Source: Marinobacter zhanjiangensis (GTDB lineage: Bacteria; Pseudomonadota; Gammaproteobacteria; Pseudomonadales; Oleiphilaceae). From it: DNA of 64,000 nt. The notes below the pieces were generated by a model that saw only the letters and a program-made list of their open reading frames with translations, was not told the origin of the DNA and ran no database searches. Both the position numbers and the translations under genes were made by a program. How positions within the stretch are numbered: the stretch's first letter is position 1; every line of letters begins with the position of its first letter. Below, in pieces: positions 1 to 8,375 of this stretch. The stretch lies in NCBI RefSeq assembly GCF_014651935.1, contig NZ_BMXV01000005.1:124001-188000 (forward strand), read 5' to 3'.

Positions 1-959
1 ACCTGGGTCTGGTGGGGGAGAGTGTGGCCATGGATCGGCTGCGCCAGGAAATCCGGCAGGTGGCCCGCAGCCATGCCGCCGTGCTGGTCAATGGCGAAAG
101 CGGCACCGGCAAGGAGCTGGTCGCCCGGGCGATACACAGCGAAAGCAGTCGTCGTGAGGCGCCCTTCATTCCGGTGAATTGCGCCGGCATTCCCCATGAG
201 CTGATGGAAAGCGAGTTCTTTGGTCATGCCGCTGGAGCCTTCACCGGAGCACGGCAGGCACGTAAGGGGCTGTTCGCCGAGGCCAGCGGCGGCACTCTGC
301 TGCTGGACGAGATCGGGGAGATGCCCTTGCCGCTTCAGGCCAAGCTGTTGCGGGTGCTGCAGGAGGGCCGGGTCAAGCCGGTGGGCGCGGAGCGGGAAGA
401 AGCGGTGGATGTGCGGGTCATTGCCGCCACCCATGTGGATCTGCTGGAAGCGGTGGAGCGGGGCGACTTCCGGGAAGACCTGTACTACCGGCTGGAAACG
501 CTGGCCCTGACGGTGCCGCCCCTGCGACAGCGGGGCGATGATGTAGAGCTGCTTGCCATGCACTTTCTGCGTCATTCGGCAGACCGCCATGGGCGGGGTT
601 TCATGCGCCTGGGTGAGGCGACGCTGCAAACCCTGGTGGACTATCCGTTCCCGGGCAATGTGCGTGAACTGGCCAGTGCCATGGAGCGGGCCGTTACCTT
701 CTGTGAAGGCGACGTGGTGCAGCCCGAACATCTTCCTGCCCGCATCCGCAAACGCCAGATGGGCCCTCTGGACAAGGCCCGCGACGCGGACCAACAGGAC
801 TCCATCGCCAGCTGGCCGACCCTGGAGGCGCTCCAGCAGGACTATGTTCGCCAGGTAATGAGCGCTGTCGGGGGCAACAAGCGCCGTGCTGCCCAGGTGC
901 TGGGCATCAATCGCCGCACGCTGTACCGCTGGCTGGACAACAGTGGAGCAAAACAGTGA
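1..959 (+). CDS. Sigma-54-dependent Fis-family transcriptional activator, 5' truncated
   Basis: This is the C-terminal part of a bacterial enhancer-binding protein that uses ATP hydrolysis to open sigma-54 promoters. The reading frame is already open at the window edge, so any N-terminal receiver or sensor domain lies outside and the signal is unknown. The visible part has the AAA+ Walker A motif GESGTGKE, the sigma-54 contact motif GAFTGA, a Walker B segment [10 protein letters not shown] and an arginine-finger region near PGNVREL. A Fis-type helix-turn-helix closes the protein ([22 protein letters not shown]). The C-terminus looks like NtrC-type response regulators. The stop overlaps the GTG start of the exporter gene by four bases, so the two are probably co-transcribed. 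The family is certain, the specific regulator is not. Confidence 0.9.
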   Translation, partial: LGLVGESVAMDRLRQEIRQVARSHAAVLVNGESGTGKELVARAIHSESSRREAPFIPVNCAGIPHELMESEFFGHAAGAFTGARQARKGLFAEASGGTLLLDEIGEMPLPLQAKLLRVLQEGRVKPVGAEREEAVDVRVIAATHVDLLEAVERGDFREDLYYRLETLALTVPPLRQRGDDVELLAMHFLRHSADRHGRGFMRLGEATLQTLVDYPFPGNVRELASAMERAVTFCEGDVVQPEHLPARIRKRQMGPLDKARDADQQDSIASWPTLEALQQDYVRQVMSAVGGNKRRAAQVLGINRRTLYRWLDNSGAKQ

Positions 960-1864
960 AAGACCAGCGCCGTGCCATGCTGTTCGGGCTGGGTGCCGTG
1001 CTGCTCTGGTCGACGGTTGCCACCGCGTTCAAGTTGACCCTGGGCTACTACACGCCGTTGCAGATGTTGCTGATGGCCTGCCTGACGTCGGTGGCGGTGC
1101 TGGCGCTGTTGCTGGCCATTCGGGGGCAGCTGTCCGGGGTTTTCCGGTTGTCCCGGCGCCAGTATCTCCAGTCCCTCGCCCTGGGCCTGATCAACCCGTT
1201 TCTCTATTACCTGCTGCTGTTCGGTGCCTTCGACCGGCTGCCGGCGCAGGAAGCGCAACCCATCAACTACACCTGGGCGCTGGTGCTGGCCTACCTGTCA
1301 GTGCCTTTCCTCGGCCACAGCCTGCGGGTGACAGACATCCTGGCGGGGCTGGTCTGCTATGGCGGCGTAGTGGTTATCGCTACCCGGGGCGATCTGTCAG
1401 ACCTGTCGTTTTCCGACCCGGTGGGGGTTGCCCTGGCCATCGGCAGTACCCTGGTGTGGGCCACTTACTGGATCCTGGCAACCCGGGACAACCGCGAGCC
1501 GGTCACCGGCCTGCTGCTGAACTTCCTGTTCGGGCTGCCTTTCATCTTCGCGGTGACCTGGTGGCAGGATGGTCTGCCGCCCCTGGCCAGCGGCGGTTTT
1601 GCCGGCAGTCTCTATGTGGGTGTCTTCGAGATGGGGCTGGCCTTCGTGCTCTGGTCCCGGGCCATGAAACTGGCCACCAATACCGCCCGGGTCAGCAATC
1701 TGATCTTTATCTCGCCCTTCCTGTCGCTGGTGTTTATCTACCTGATCCTGGGGGAAGTCATCCTGGCCTCCACCTGGGTTGGTCTGATCCTGATCGTTGC
1801 CGGTCTCTGGTTGCAGCAGTCGGGCAGCAATCGGGCAGGGGCGGGTGAGCAGGCCCATGACTGA
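956..1864 (+). CDS. EamA/DMT-family transporter
   Basis: This is a 302-residue inner-membrane protein of the drug/metabolite transporter superfamily. Two EamA repeats of about five hydrophobic helices each are visible, separated near residue 150. The second repeat carries the usual family features around [10 protein letters not shown] and the late-helix segment [16 protein letters not shown]. The substrate cannot be read from sequence; characterised relatives export amino acids or metabolites. The GTG start overlaps the upstream regulator stop as GTGA, which supports translational coupling and control by that sigma-54 activator. The 3' end overlaps the next gene by eight bases. Confidence 0.85.
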   Translation: MKDQRRAMLFGLGAVLLWSTVATAFKLTLGYYTPLQMLLMACLTSVAVLALLLAIRGQLSGVFRLSRRQYLQSLALGLINPFLYYLLLFGAFDRLPAQEAQPINYTWALVLAYLSVPFLGHSLRVTDILAGLVCYGGVVVIATRGDLSDLSFSDPVGVALAIGSTLVWATYWILATRDNREPVTGLLLNFLFGLPFIFAVTWWQDGLPPLASGGFAGSLYVGVFEMGLAFVLWSRAMKLATNTARVSNLIFISPFLSLVFIYLILGEVILASTWVGLILIVAGLWLQQSGSNRAGAGEQAHD

Positions 1865-2141
1865 CTGGCATCTGTATATCATCCGCACTGCCAGCGGCAG
1901 CCTCTATACCGGTGTCACCACCGATGTGGAGCGGCGCTTTGCCGAACATCAGGCCAGTGGCGCCCGTTGTGCCCGCAGCCTGAGAGGCAAGGGCCCGCTG
2001 GAGCTGGTGTTCAGCGAGCCGGTCGGAGACCGCTCCCGCGCCCTCAGCCTGGAGTGGCGAGTCAAACGATGGCCCCGTCGTCACAAGGATGAGCTGATCC
2101 GGGGTGAGCGCGACCTCGTTGTGGTGCCTGTGCAAGGTTGA
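1857..2141 (+). CDS. GIY-YIG nuclease-fold protein (UPF0213/YhbQ type)
   Basis: This is a single GIY-YIG domain of 94 residues. The two family strands appear as [16 protein letters not shown], with the conserved arginine and histidine in [12 protein letters not shown]. It ends in a short basic tail. This size class (YhbQ-like) has been linked to structure-specific DNA cleavage and is often found as a stand-alone small protein. I chose the ATG at 1857, where the family begins with the xWxLYII strand. The open frame extends upstream to a TTG inside the transporter gene, but that stretch has no homologous character. It overlaps the transporter stop by eight bases and is likely in the same transcript. 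Confidence 0.85.
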   Translation: MTDWHLYIIRTASGSLYTGVTTDVERRFAEHQASGARCARSLRGKGPLELVFSEPVGDRSRALSLEWRVKRWPRRHKDELIRGERDLVVVPVQG

Positions 2142-2271
2142 GGTAAAAAGCCCGTAAATGCCGTGACAAAAGCGGATGAGCAAAAGGACTGTGCTATTCT
2201 GCCAGTCAGGTTCAGGCCGGAAAGCTGTGCTCCATGGCAGGCGTCCGGCAATCACAGGTGTGTAGGTATAC

Positions 2272-3318
2272 GTGTACTGGAAAGAAGACAAGATCGGCAT
2301 ACCCGAGTGGGAGAGCGACGCCGTCCGTGAGGACCTTCGCCCTTTCGCTCCGGAGGAGACTCAGGAACTGAGTGCGGGGTTGCAGGCTTACTGCCGTTAT
2401 TACGGTCTGGACCTGTGGGTGGAGCACCCGCAGCTGCGCTACACGCCAGGTGTTGTGGAGGCCGGTGGGCATCAGGTGGCCGTGCACTTCTTCCAGCAAC
2501 CGGAACACCGGGAAAGCAAGGGCACGGTCTTCGTCCTGCATGGCTACTTTGACCACGTGGGGCTCTACAGTCAGCTTATCGAGCGCTGCGTTGATTCGGG
2601 CTATGACGTGCTGGCGTGGGATCAGCCGGGTCATGGCCTGTCCAGTGGTACGCCGGCCGCCATTGGCAGTTTCATGGAATACCAGACGGTGCTATATGAT
2701 CTGCTGGCGCGGGTGGGCGCCCATGCACCCGGACCCTGGCATGCGGTGGGCCAGAGTACGGGAAGCGGGATACTGATCGATTACCTGCTCTCCAATCATC
2801 ACAACATGCAAACATCCGCCTTCCGTTCTGTAGTGTTGCTGGCCCCCCTGGTAAGGCCGGCGGGCTGGCTCGGCGCCCGCGTTCTTCACAGTGTCAGCAG
2901 GCCGTTCCTCAAACGCTGGAAACGAGCTTTCTCGGAAAACAGCGCCAATACCCGGTTCCTGGAGTTTTTGCGTGAACATGATCCTCTGCAGGCCAGGGCC
3001 GTACATGTGGACTGGGTAACAGCATTGCGCCAGTGGGTACCGCATATTGAGTCGGCCCGCCCGGTGGATTTCCCGGTAACGGTGATTCAGGGCGAACAGG
3101 ACCACACGGTGGACTGGCAACATAACCTGCGCATTATCCGAAACAAGTTTTCCTCGGTCGAGGAGATCAAGCTGCCAACGGGGCGGCATCATCTGGTCAA
3201 TGAAGCACAGGATCTGCAGGCAACCGTCTTCAGGGGCATCATAAAAGCCTTTGACCGAACCATGAAAGAAAAGGCGTTTGTCGACATTGACGAACGGTTA
3301 ACAACACAGGAGATCTGA
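2272..3318 (+). CDS. Alpha/beta hydrolase, monoacylglycerol-lipase-like (serine aminopeptidase S33 fold)
   Basis: This 348-residue hydrolase has a visible catalytic triad. The nucleophile Ser162 sits in GQSTGSG, the acid is Asp277 in GEQDHTV, and the base is His306 or His307 in GRHHLVNE. The oxyanion segment HGYFDHVGLY and the strand AWDQPGHGLSSG are typical of Hydrolase_4 / monoglyceride-lipase-like enzymes. There is no signal peptide, so it is probably cytosolic and acts on lipid or fatty-acid esters; the true substrate is not readable. The start is a GTG with a weak upstream AGGT, and a later start would trim a poorly conserved leader. It lies two bases upstream of the OmpA lipoprotein gene and is probably co-transcribed with it. 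Confidence 0.85.
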   Translation: MYWKEDKIGIPEWESDAVREDLRPFAPEETQELSAGLQAYCRYYGLDLWVEHPQLRYTPGVVEAGGHQVAVHFFQQPEHRESKGTVFVLHGYFDHVGLYSQLIERCVDSGYDVLAWDQPGHGLSSGTPAAIGSFMEYQTVLYDLLARVGAHAPGPWHAVGQSTGSGILIDYLLSNHHNMQTSAFRSVVLLAPLVRPAGWLGARVLHSVSRPFLKRWKRAFSENSANTRFLEFLREHDPLQARAVHVDWVTALRQWVPHIESARPVDFPVTVIQGEQDHTVDWQHNLRIIRNKFSSVEEIKLPTGRHHLVNEAQDLQATVFRGIIKAFDRTMKEKAFVDIDERLTTQEI

Positions 3319-3320
3319 CC

Positions 3321-3980
3321 ATGAAAAAAACACTGATCGCATGCTCGATGGTTCTATTTGGCCTGTCCGGCTGTATGACCTACGACCCGTACACTGGTGA
3401 GGAAAAAACCTCCAGCGCCACCAAAGGCAGTATCATTGGCGCCATCGGTGGCGCTGCCGTGGGTGCCGCCACATCCGGCAGCAGCGATCGGGGCAAGGGC
3501 GCTCTGATCGGCGCCGCCGGCGGCGCCGCTGTGGGTGGTGGCATCGGCTACTACATGGACCGCCAGGAAGCGGAGCTGCGGCGTAAGCTGGAAGGTACCG
3601 GTGTTCGCGTGGTACGCAACGGCGACCAGATCGAGCTGGTCATGCCCGGTAACATCACCTTTGATACCGACCAGTCATCCATCAAGTCTTCCTTCACCGG
3701 TGTCCTCGAATCCGTGGCGCTGGTACTGAAAGAGTTCGACGAGACCGTGATCCAGGTGGATGGTCATACCGACAGCACCGGTTCCGACAGCTACAACCAG
3801 ATGCTCTCGGAGCAGCGTGCCAGCTCGGTGCGTGACTTCCTGCTGAACCAGGGCATTGCGCCGGCCCGCACCCGGGCAACCGGCTATGGCGAGCGTTACC
3901 CGGTGGCTTCCAATGACACCGCAGCCGGTCGCGAACAGAACCGTCGGGTCGAGCTGACCCTGGTACCCATGCAACAGTAA
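3321..3980 (+). CDS. OmpA-family outer-membrane lipoprotein (YiaD-like)
   Basis: This is a 219-residue lipoprotein. The signal peptide ends in the lipobox LSGC, so Cys18 would be lipidated. A glycine-zipper membrane segment follows (two runs rich in GAIGGAAVG from about residue 37 to 76). The OmpA C-terminal peptidoglycan-binding domain is visible from about residue 100 to 219, with GHTDSTG, the NQMLSEQRA helix and GYGERYPVASNDTAAGREQNRRVE. It probably links the outer membrane to the murein. A strong AGGAG lies just before the ATG. A bidirectional terminator follows. Confidence 0.93.
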   Translation: MKKTLIACSMVLFGLSGCMTYDPYTGEEKTSSATKGSIIGAIGGAAVGAATSGSSDRGKGALIGAAGGAAVGGGIGYYMDRQEAELRRKLEGTGVRVVRNGDQIELVMPGNITFDTDQSSIKSSFTGVLESVALVLKEFDETVIQVDGHTDSTGSDSYNQMLSEQRASSVRDFLLNQGIAPARTRATGYGERYPVASNDTAAGREQNRRVELTLVPMQQ

Positions 3981-4022
3981 GGCAGCCATCCGGCAGAGCG
4001 ATTCTGCCGCAAAGCCGCCCAC

Positions 4023-4055
4023 AAAAAAGGGGTGCCGTCTGGCACCCCTTTTTTT
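4023..4055. terminator. Bidirectional intrinsic terminator
   Basis: A perfect stem (AAAAAAGGGGTGCC / GGCACCCCTTTTTT) with a four-base loop lies between the convergent OmpA-lipoprotein and serA genes. The A-run on one side and T-run on the other allow it to work on both strands. Confidence 0.93.
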
Positions 4056-4075
4056 ACGGTCCGTGGTTCGGGCTA

Positions 4076-5305
4076 TCAGAACAGCACACGGCAGCGGATG
4101 GTTCCCTTCACCGTGCGCAGTTTCTCCAGTGCCAGCTCGCCATAGGCCTTGTCCACGTCGACCACCACGTAGCCGATCTCTTCCTTGGTCTGCAGATACT
4201 GGCCACAGATGTTGATGCCGTTCTCGGAGAATACCTGGTTGATCTCCGACATCACCCCTGGCACGTTCTCGTGGATGTGCAGCAGGCGGTGCTGGTTCGG
4301 ATGCGAGGGCAATGCCACTTCCGGGAAGTTCACGGAAGACACAGAGGTGCCGTTGTCGCTGTACATGGCCAGCTTCTCGGCCACTTCCTTGCCGATGTTT
4401 TCCTGGGCTTCAATAGTGGAGCCGCCCACATGGGGGGTCAGGATCACATTGTCGAATTCCCGCAACGGAGAGATGAATTCCTCGTCGTTGGATTTGGGTT
4501 CCACCGGGAAGACGTCGATGGCCGCACCCAGCAATTTGCCGCTGCTCAGGGCTTCGGCCAGCGCGTCGATATCCACCACGGTGCCACGGGAGGCGTTCAT
4601 CAGGATGCTGCCCGGTTTCATCTGGGCAAACTGTTCAGCGCCGAACATGTACCGGGTGGAGGGGGTTTCCGGAACGTGCAGGCTGACCACGTCCGCCAGG
4701 TTCAGCAGCTCTTTCAGTGAGCCTACCTGTCGCGCGTTACCGATAGACAGCTTGGAGACCACGTCGTAGAAATACACGTCCATACCCAGCGATTCCGCCA
4801 GTACCGAGAACTGGGTGCCGATATTGCCGTAGCCGATGATGCCCAGCTTCTTGCCGCGGATCTCGTAGCTGTTCTTGGCGGATTTCAGCCAGTCGCCCCG
4901 GTGGGCTCGGGCGTTCTTCTCGGGAACGCCGCGCAGCAGCAGGATAGCCTGCGCCAGCACCAGCTCCGCCACGCTGCGGGTGTTGGAGAAGGGCGCATTG
5001 AACACGGCGACGCCACGGCGGGTGGCCGCCTGCAGGTCCACCTGGTTGGTACCGATGCAGAAGCAGCCTACCGCAACCAGCTTTTTCGCGGCATCGAATA
5101 CCTTTTCGGTGAGCTGGGTCCTGGAGCGGATACCGACAAAATGGGCGTCGGCAATCTTCTCGATCAGCTCGTCCTCCGCGAGGGAGTGGGAAAGGTATTC
5201 GATGTTGGTGTAGCCGGCTGAGTTGAGAGTGTCCAGCGCAGACTGGTGGACACCTTCCAGCAACAGGATGCGGATCTTGCTCTTTTCGAGAGACTTTTCT
5301 GACAT
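4076..5305 (-). CDS. serA: D-3-phosphoglycerate dehydrogenase
   Basis: This cytosolic enzyme oxidises 3-phosphoglycerate to 3-phosphohydroxypyruvate, the first step of L-serine synthesis. The 409 residues match the short E. coli-type SerA. A substrate-binding half is followed by the NAD-binding Rossmann motif GYGNIG (residues 158-163), the catalytic arginine in NASRGTVVD, and the catalytic histidine in TPHVGGST. A C-terminal ACT domain (from about residue 335) gives serine feedback inhibition in the family. It is divergent from the D-2-hydroxyglutarate dehydrogenase at 5534, which fits the known metabolic coupling of the two enzymes. Confidence 0.97.
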   Translation of the reverse strand: MSEKSLEKSKIRILLLEGVHQSALDTLNSAGYTNIEYLSHSLAEDELIEKIADAHFVGIRSRTQLTEKVFDAAKKLVAVGCFCIGTNQVDLQAATRRGVAVFNAPFSNTRSVAELVLAQAILLLRGVPEKNARAHRGDWLKSAKNSYEIRGKKLGIIGYGNIGTQFSVLAESLGMDVYFYDVVSKLSIGNARQVGSLKELLNLADVVSLHVPETPSTRYMFGAEQFAQMKPGSILMNASRGTVVDIDALAEALSSGKLLGAAIDVFPVEPKSNDEEFISPLREFDNVILTPHVGGSTIEAQENIGKEVAEKLAMYSDNGTSVSSVNFPEVALPSHPNQHRLLHIHENVPGVMSEINQVFSENGINICGQYLQTKEEIGYVVVDVDKAYGELALEKLRTVKGTIRCRVLF

Positions 5306-5533
5306 GGGTAAGCTTCCAGACCTTCTATTGCGTGGTACGAAGCGGCGGATTGTCCGCGCTCCCTGGACCAGAAAACACCTGTGGCATCAGGCCCTCCGTT
5401 GCCGGTGATGGCGCGTGCTCACAGAACAGGGGCGGTATGATACCATAACGGCAAATTTTCACAGCTGGCCCGTTCACCTGAGTCAAGAGCTTCCTCCGGT
5501 GCCGGGCCCACCGTCCGAGAGATCCCGCAACCC
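5306..5533. promoter_or_regulatory. Divergent promoter region of serA and the D-2-HG dehydrogenase
   Basis: This 228-base spacer must hold the promoters of both flanking genes. An AT-rich core with TATGATACCATA lies near 5436-5447 and could serve a -10 element on either strand. I could not fix confident -35 boxes or an operator. Confidence 0.45.
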
Positions 5534-6931
5534 ATGAACCCGGAACAGATCATCGCTGCCCTGAAAACCCTGGTGGATGACGGCAAGGTCCTCACCGATC
5601 CGGCCGACCTGGAAGCCTACGGCAAGGACTGGACCAGGCAATATGCGCCAAGTCCGCTGGCGGTTGTATTGCCGAAGACCACGGAACAGGTACAGGCGCT
5701 GGTGCAGTTTGCCAATGACAACCAGGTAGCACTGGTGCCCTCTGGCGGTCGCACCGGCCTCAGTGCCGGCGCGGTGGCAGCCAACGGCGAAGTGGTGGTG
5801 GCGTTCGACAACATGAACCGGATCCTCGACTTCAGTCCCAGCGACCGTACCGTGCGCTGCCAGGCGGGTGTGGTGACCGAACAGCTGCAAGGCTTTGCCG
5901 ACGACAACGGCCTGTTTTACCCGGTGGACTTCGCGTCTGCGGGGTCCAGCCAGCTTGGCGGCAACCTGTCCACCAACGCCGGTGGCATCAAGGTGATCCG
6001 CTATGGCATGAGCCGCGACTGGGTGGCCGGACTGAAAGTGGTGACCGGCAAGGGCGATATTCTGGACCTGAACCTGGACCTGGAGAAGAACAACACCGGT
6101 TACGACCTGCGCCACCTGTTTATCGGCGCCGAGGGCACCCTGGGCTTCATCACCGAGGCCACCATGAAGCTGACCCGTCAGCCCACCAACCTCACCGTGA
6201 TGGTGCTGGGGCTGGCGGACCTCACCAACACCATGGATGTGCTGCAGACGTTCCTGAAAACGGTGGATCTTACCGCCTATGAGTTTTTCTCCCACCAGGC
6301 CATGCAGCATGTACTGGCCCACGGCCAGGTGCAGGCACCGTTCGAGACGGAGGCGCCTTACTATGCACTGCTGGAGTTCGAGGCCGTGTCCGACCAGGTG
6401 ATGGACGATGCCATGGCCCTGTTCGAACAGTGCGTGGAGAACGGCTGGGTCGTGGATGGCGTCATCAGCCAGAGCGAGACCCAGGCCAACAACCTGTGGC
6501 AGCTGCGTGAGCGCATCTCCGAGTCCATCGCCCCGCGCACCCCCTACAAGAATGATATTTCCGTGGTGGTGTCGAAGGTACCGGAGTTCCTTACCGAGAT
6601 TGATCAGGTGGTCAACGAACACTATCCGGATTTCGAGATCATCTGGTTTGGCCACATCGGTGATGGCAACCTGCACCTGAATATCCTCAAGCCGGAAGAC
6701 ATGGCGAAAGCGGAGTTCTTCGACAAGTGCCAGCAGGTAAACACCTGGGTATTCGATATCGTGCAGCGGCACCGGGGCAGCATCTCCGCCGAGCACGGTG
6801 TGGGTATGGTGAAAAAGGATTACCTGCAATACACCCGCAGTCCGGCGGAGATTGCCTACCTCAGGGGCATCAAGCAGGTTTTCGATCCCAACGGTATCAT
6901 GAACCCCGGCAAGATCTTTGATGCGGAATAG
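5534..6931 (+). CDS. FAD-linked oxidase, probable D-2-hydroxyglutarate dehydrogenase
   Basis: This is a 465-residue flavoprotein of the GlcD / D-2-hydroxyacid dehydrogenase family. The N-terminal PCMH-type FAD domain shows PSGGRTGLSAGAV and GGNLSTNAGGIKVIRYG. The C-terminal oxidase domain shows the metal and substrate histidines in GHIGDGNLHLN and EHGVGM. In Pseudomonas the enzyme encoded next to serA has been shown to be a D-2-hydroxyglutarate dehydrogenase that re-oxidises the D-2-HG made by SerA from 2-oxoglutarate and passes electrons to ETF. The same divergent arrangement here makes that the best call; glycolate or D-lactate oxidation is the alternative. The sirtuin gene follows 14 bases downstream. 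Confidence 0.88.
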   Translation: MNPEQIIAALKTLVDDGKVLTDPADLEAYGKDWTRQYAPSPLAVVLPKTTEQVQALVQFANDNQVALVPSGGRTGLSAGAVAANGEVVVAFDNMNRILDFSPSDRTVRCQAGVVTEQLQGFADDNGLFYPVDFASAGSSQLGGNLSTNAGGIKVIRYGMSRDWVAGLKVVTGKGDILDLNLDLEKNNTGYDLRHLFIGAEGTLGFITEATMKLTRQPTNLTVMVLGLADLTNTMDVLQTFLKTVDLTAYEFFSHQAMQHVLAHGQVQAPFETEAPYYALLEFEAVSDQVMDDAMALFEQCVENGWVVDGVISQSETQANNLWQLRERISESIAPRTPYKNDISVVVSKVPEFLTEIDQVVNEHYPDFEIIWFGHIGDGNLHLNILKPEDMAKAEFFDKCQQVNTWVFDIVQRHRGSISAEHGVGMVKKDYLQYTRSPAEIAYLRGIKQVFDPNGIMNPGKIFDAE

Positions 6932-6945
6932 AAGCGGGAGGTGCC

Positions 6946-7629
6946 ATGAAAGATCATGTCGTCGTACTGACAGGTGCTGGCATCAGCGCCGAAAGCGGCC
7001 TGTCCACCTTTCGTGACAAAGACGGGCTCTGGGAAAAGTACAGCATCGAGGATGTGGCCACCCCGGAGGCGTTTGATCGCAACCCGGAGCTGGTGCTGGA
7101 TTTCTACAACCAGCGTCGGCGGCAACTGGGGGATGTCGAGCCCAATGCCGCCCACCGGGCGTTGGCGGATCTGGAGGGCAGCCACCGGGTGACGGTGATT
7201 ACCCAGAATGTGGACGACCTCCATGAACGGGCGGGCTCGACCAACGTGGTTCACCTGCATGGGGAGCTGACCAAGGTGCGCAGCTGCGAGCACCCGAACC
7301 TGATCTACCACCTGGGCTATGACACCATCCGCCTTGGCGACACCTGCGAGCAGGGCAGTCAGCTGCGCCCCCATGTGGTGTGGTTCGGCGAGGCGGTGCC
7401 GATGATCGAGGCCGCGGCCGAGATCGTGCCCCAGGCCGATTACCTGCTGATCGTGGGCACGTCGTTGCAGGTTTACCCCGCCGCCGGGCTGGTGGAGCTG
7501 GCCGAACTGGATGTGCCGGTCACCGTGATCGATCCCGGCGAAGTGCCCACCATGACCCACGCCCGTGTATGGCGCGAGCCCGCCAGCGTGGGAGTGCCCC
7601 GCTGGGTCCGGGATCTGATGGCAAGGTGA
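6946..7629 (+). CDS. NAD-dependent protein deacylase (sirtuin, CobB/SIRT5-like)
   Basis: This 227-residue sirtuin would remove acyl groups from lysines using NAD. The NAD-binding GAGISAESGLSTFRD, the TQNVDDLH loop, the catalytic histidine in VVHLHGEL, and RPHVVWFGE are all present. Tyr and Arg in FYNQRRR match the pair that in CobB and SIRT5 recognises succinyl or malonyl groups. The usual zinc module of two CxxC pairs is not intact: only one cysteine of each pair is visible (VRSCEH and GDTCEQ), so zinc binding is doubtful. The ATG has a good GGGAGG site. It is probably co-transcribed with the upstream dehydrogenase. Confidence 0.92.
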   Translation: MKDHVVVLTGAGISAESGLSTFRDKDGLWEKYSIEDVATPEAFDRNPELVLDFYNQRRRQLGDVEPNAAHRALADLEGSHRVTVITQNVDDLHERAGSTNVVHLHGELTKVRSCEHPNLIYHLGYDTIRLGDTCEQGSQLRPHVVWFGEAVPMIEAAAEIVPQADYLLIVGTSLQVYPAAGLVELAELDVPVTVIDPGEVPTMTHARVWREPASVGVPRWVRDLMAR

Positions 7630-7799
7630 ACCCGCCATCGGATCACGGACTGGCGCTGGCGGCCTACCCGCCCGGTTTTTGTGGCCGCCAGATTAAACAT
7701 TGTTAGTTCTCCCCCGGAGCCGGCCTTACTTGGCTAGACTGCCCGCACAGCCAGCGTGAAACCGTTGCCGCGGAGCGCTCGCTCTCTGGGAGGCTGATT

Positions 7800-8333
7800 A
7801 TGAAGACGTCCATGCATTTATCCGGAGAAGTTCTCCGTCATAAACTGGCTGCGGAATGTGGCACCGTCACGGAGGCAGAAAAGGTTGCTGATGATCTGTG
7901 CAACCAGACCAGCCTGAGCCGGGACCAGATTCGGGTCATTCACCCGGGCGATGATCATCAGGGGGGCAGTCTGGAGCCCGAGGACAAGGGAATCGCACAT
8001 ACCGCCATACGATCCCATGTCTGGCTCGGCCTGGCCGGTGCTGCCGGAGGCTTGCTGCTGTTCATCGTGCTGGCGGCGGCAGGCATTCCCTTCGTGGCGC
8101 AGAACCTGATCTGGGCCGGGGCCCTGTTTTCGGTGTTTGGTGGCGTGGTGGGCCTGCTGCTGGGGGGCGTTTACACCCTGAGGCCGGATCACACGGCCTA
8201 TGCGTCACGCTCATCGTCGGCGCTACGCAAGGGCTACTACATGGTCACCATTCATGCCCGGGACCGGGACCAGCTGGGGGAGGCCAAAAGCTACCTCAAG
8301 GCCCGCCATATCCACACCGTCCGAAGTTTGTAA
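7800..8333 (+). CDS. Two-helix membrane protein of unknown function
   Basis: This is a 177-residue protein I do not recognise with confidence. Residues about 1-70 are soluble and charged and resemble the short alpha/beta fold of general-stress-type proteins (EAEKVADDLCNQ). Two hydrophobic helices rich in Gly and Ala follow (about 78-98 and 103-125), and the C-terminus again looks like a small alpha/beta segment (YYMVTIHARDRDQLGEAKSYL). The ATG has a strong GGGAGG site nine bases upstream. It is a single gene, with the kinase gene convergent behind it. Confidence 0.75.
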   Translation: MKTSMHLSGEVLRHKLAAECGTVTEAEKVADDLCNQTSLSRDQIRVIHPGDDHQGGSLEPEDKGIAHTAIRSHVWLGLAGAAGGLLLFIVLAAAGIPFVAQNLIWAGALFSVFGGVVGLLLGGVYTLRPDHTAYASRSSSALRKGYYMVTIHARDRDQLGEAKSYLKARHIHTVRSL

Positions 8334-8375
8334 CCAGTGCCACCCCTGGCCGTCTGCTGGCGGCATACCCGGGGA

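Noticed and set aside
5483..6829. Open frame of 448 codons on the minus strand
   Set aside because: It lies fully opposite the D-2-hydroxyglutarate dehydrogenase gene, is histidine- and valine-rich as expected for the complement of GC-rich codons, and has no domain.
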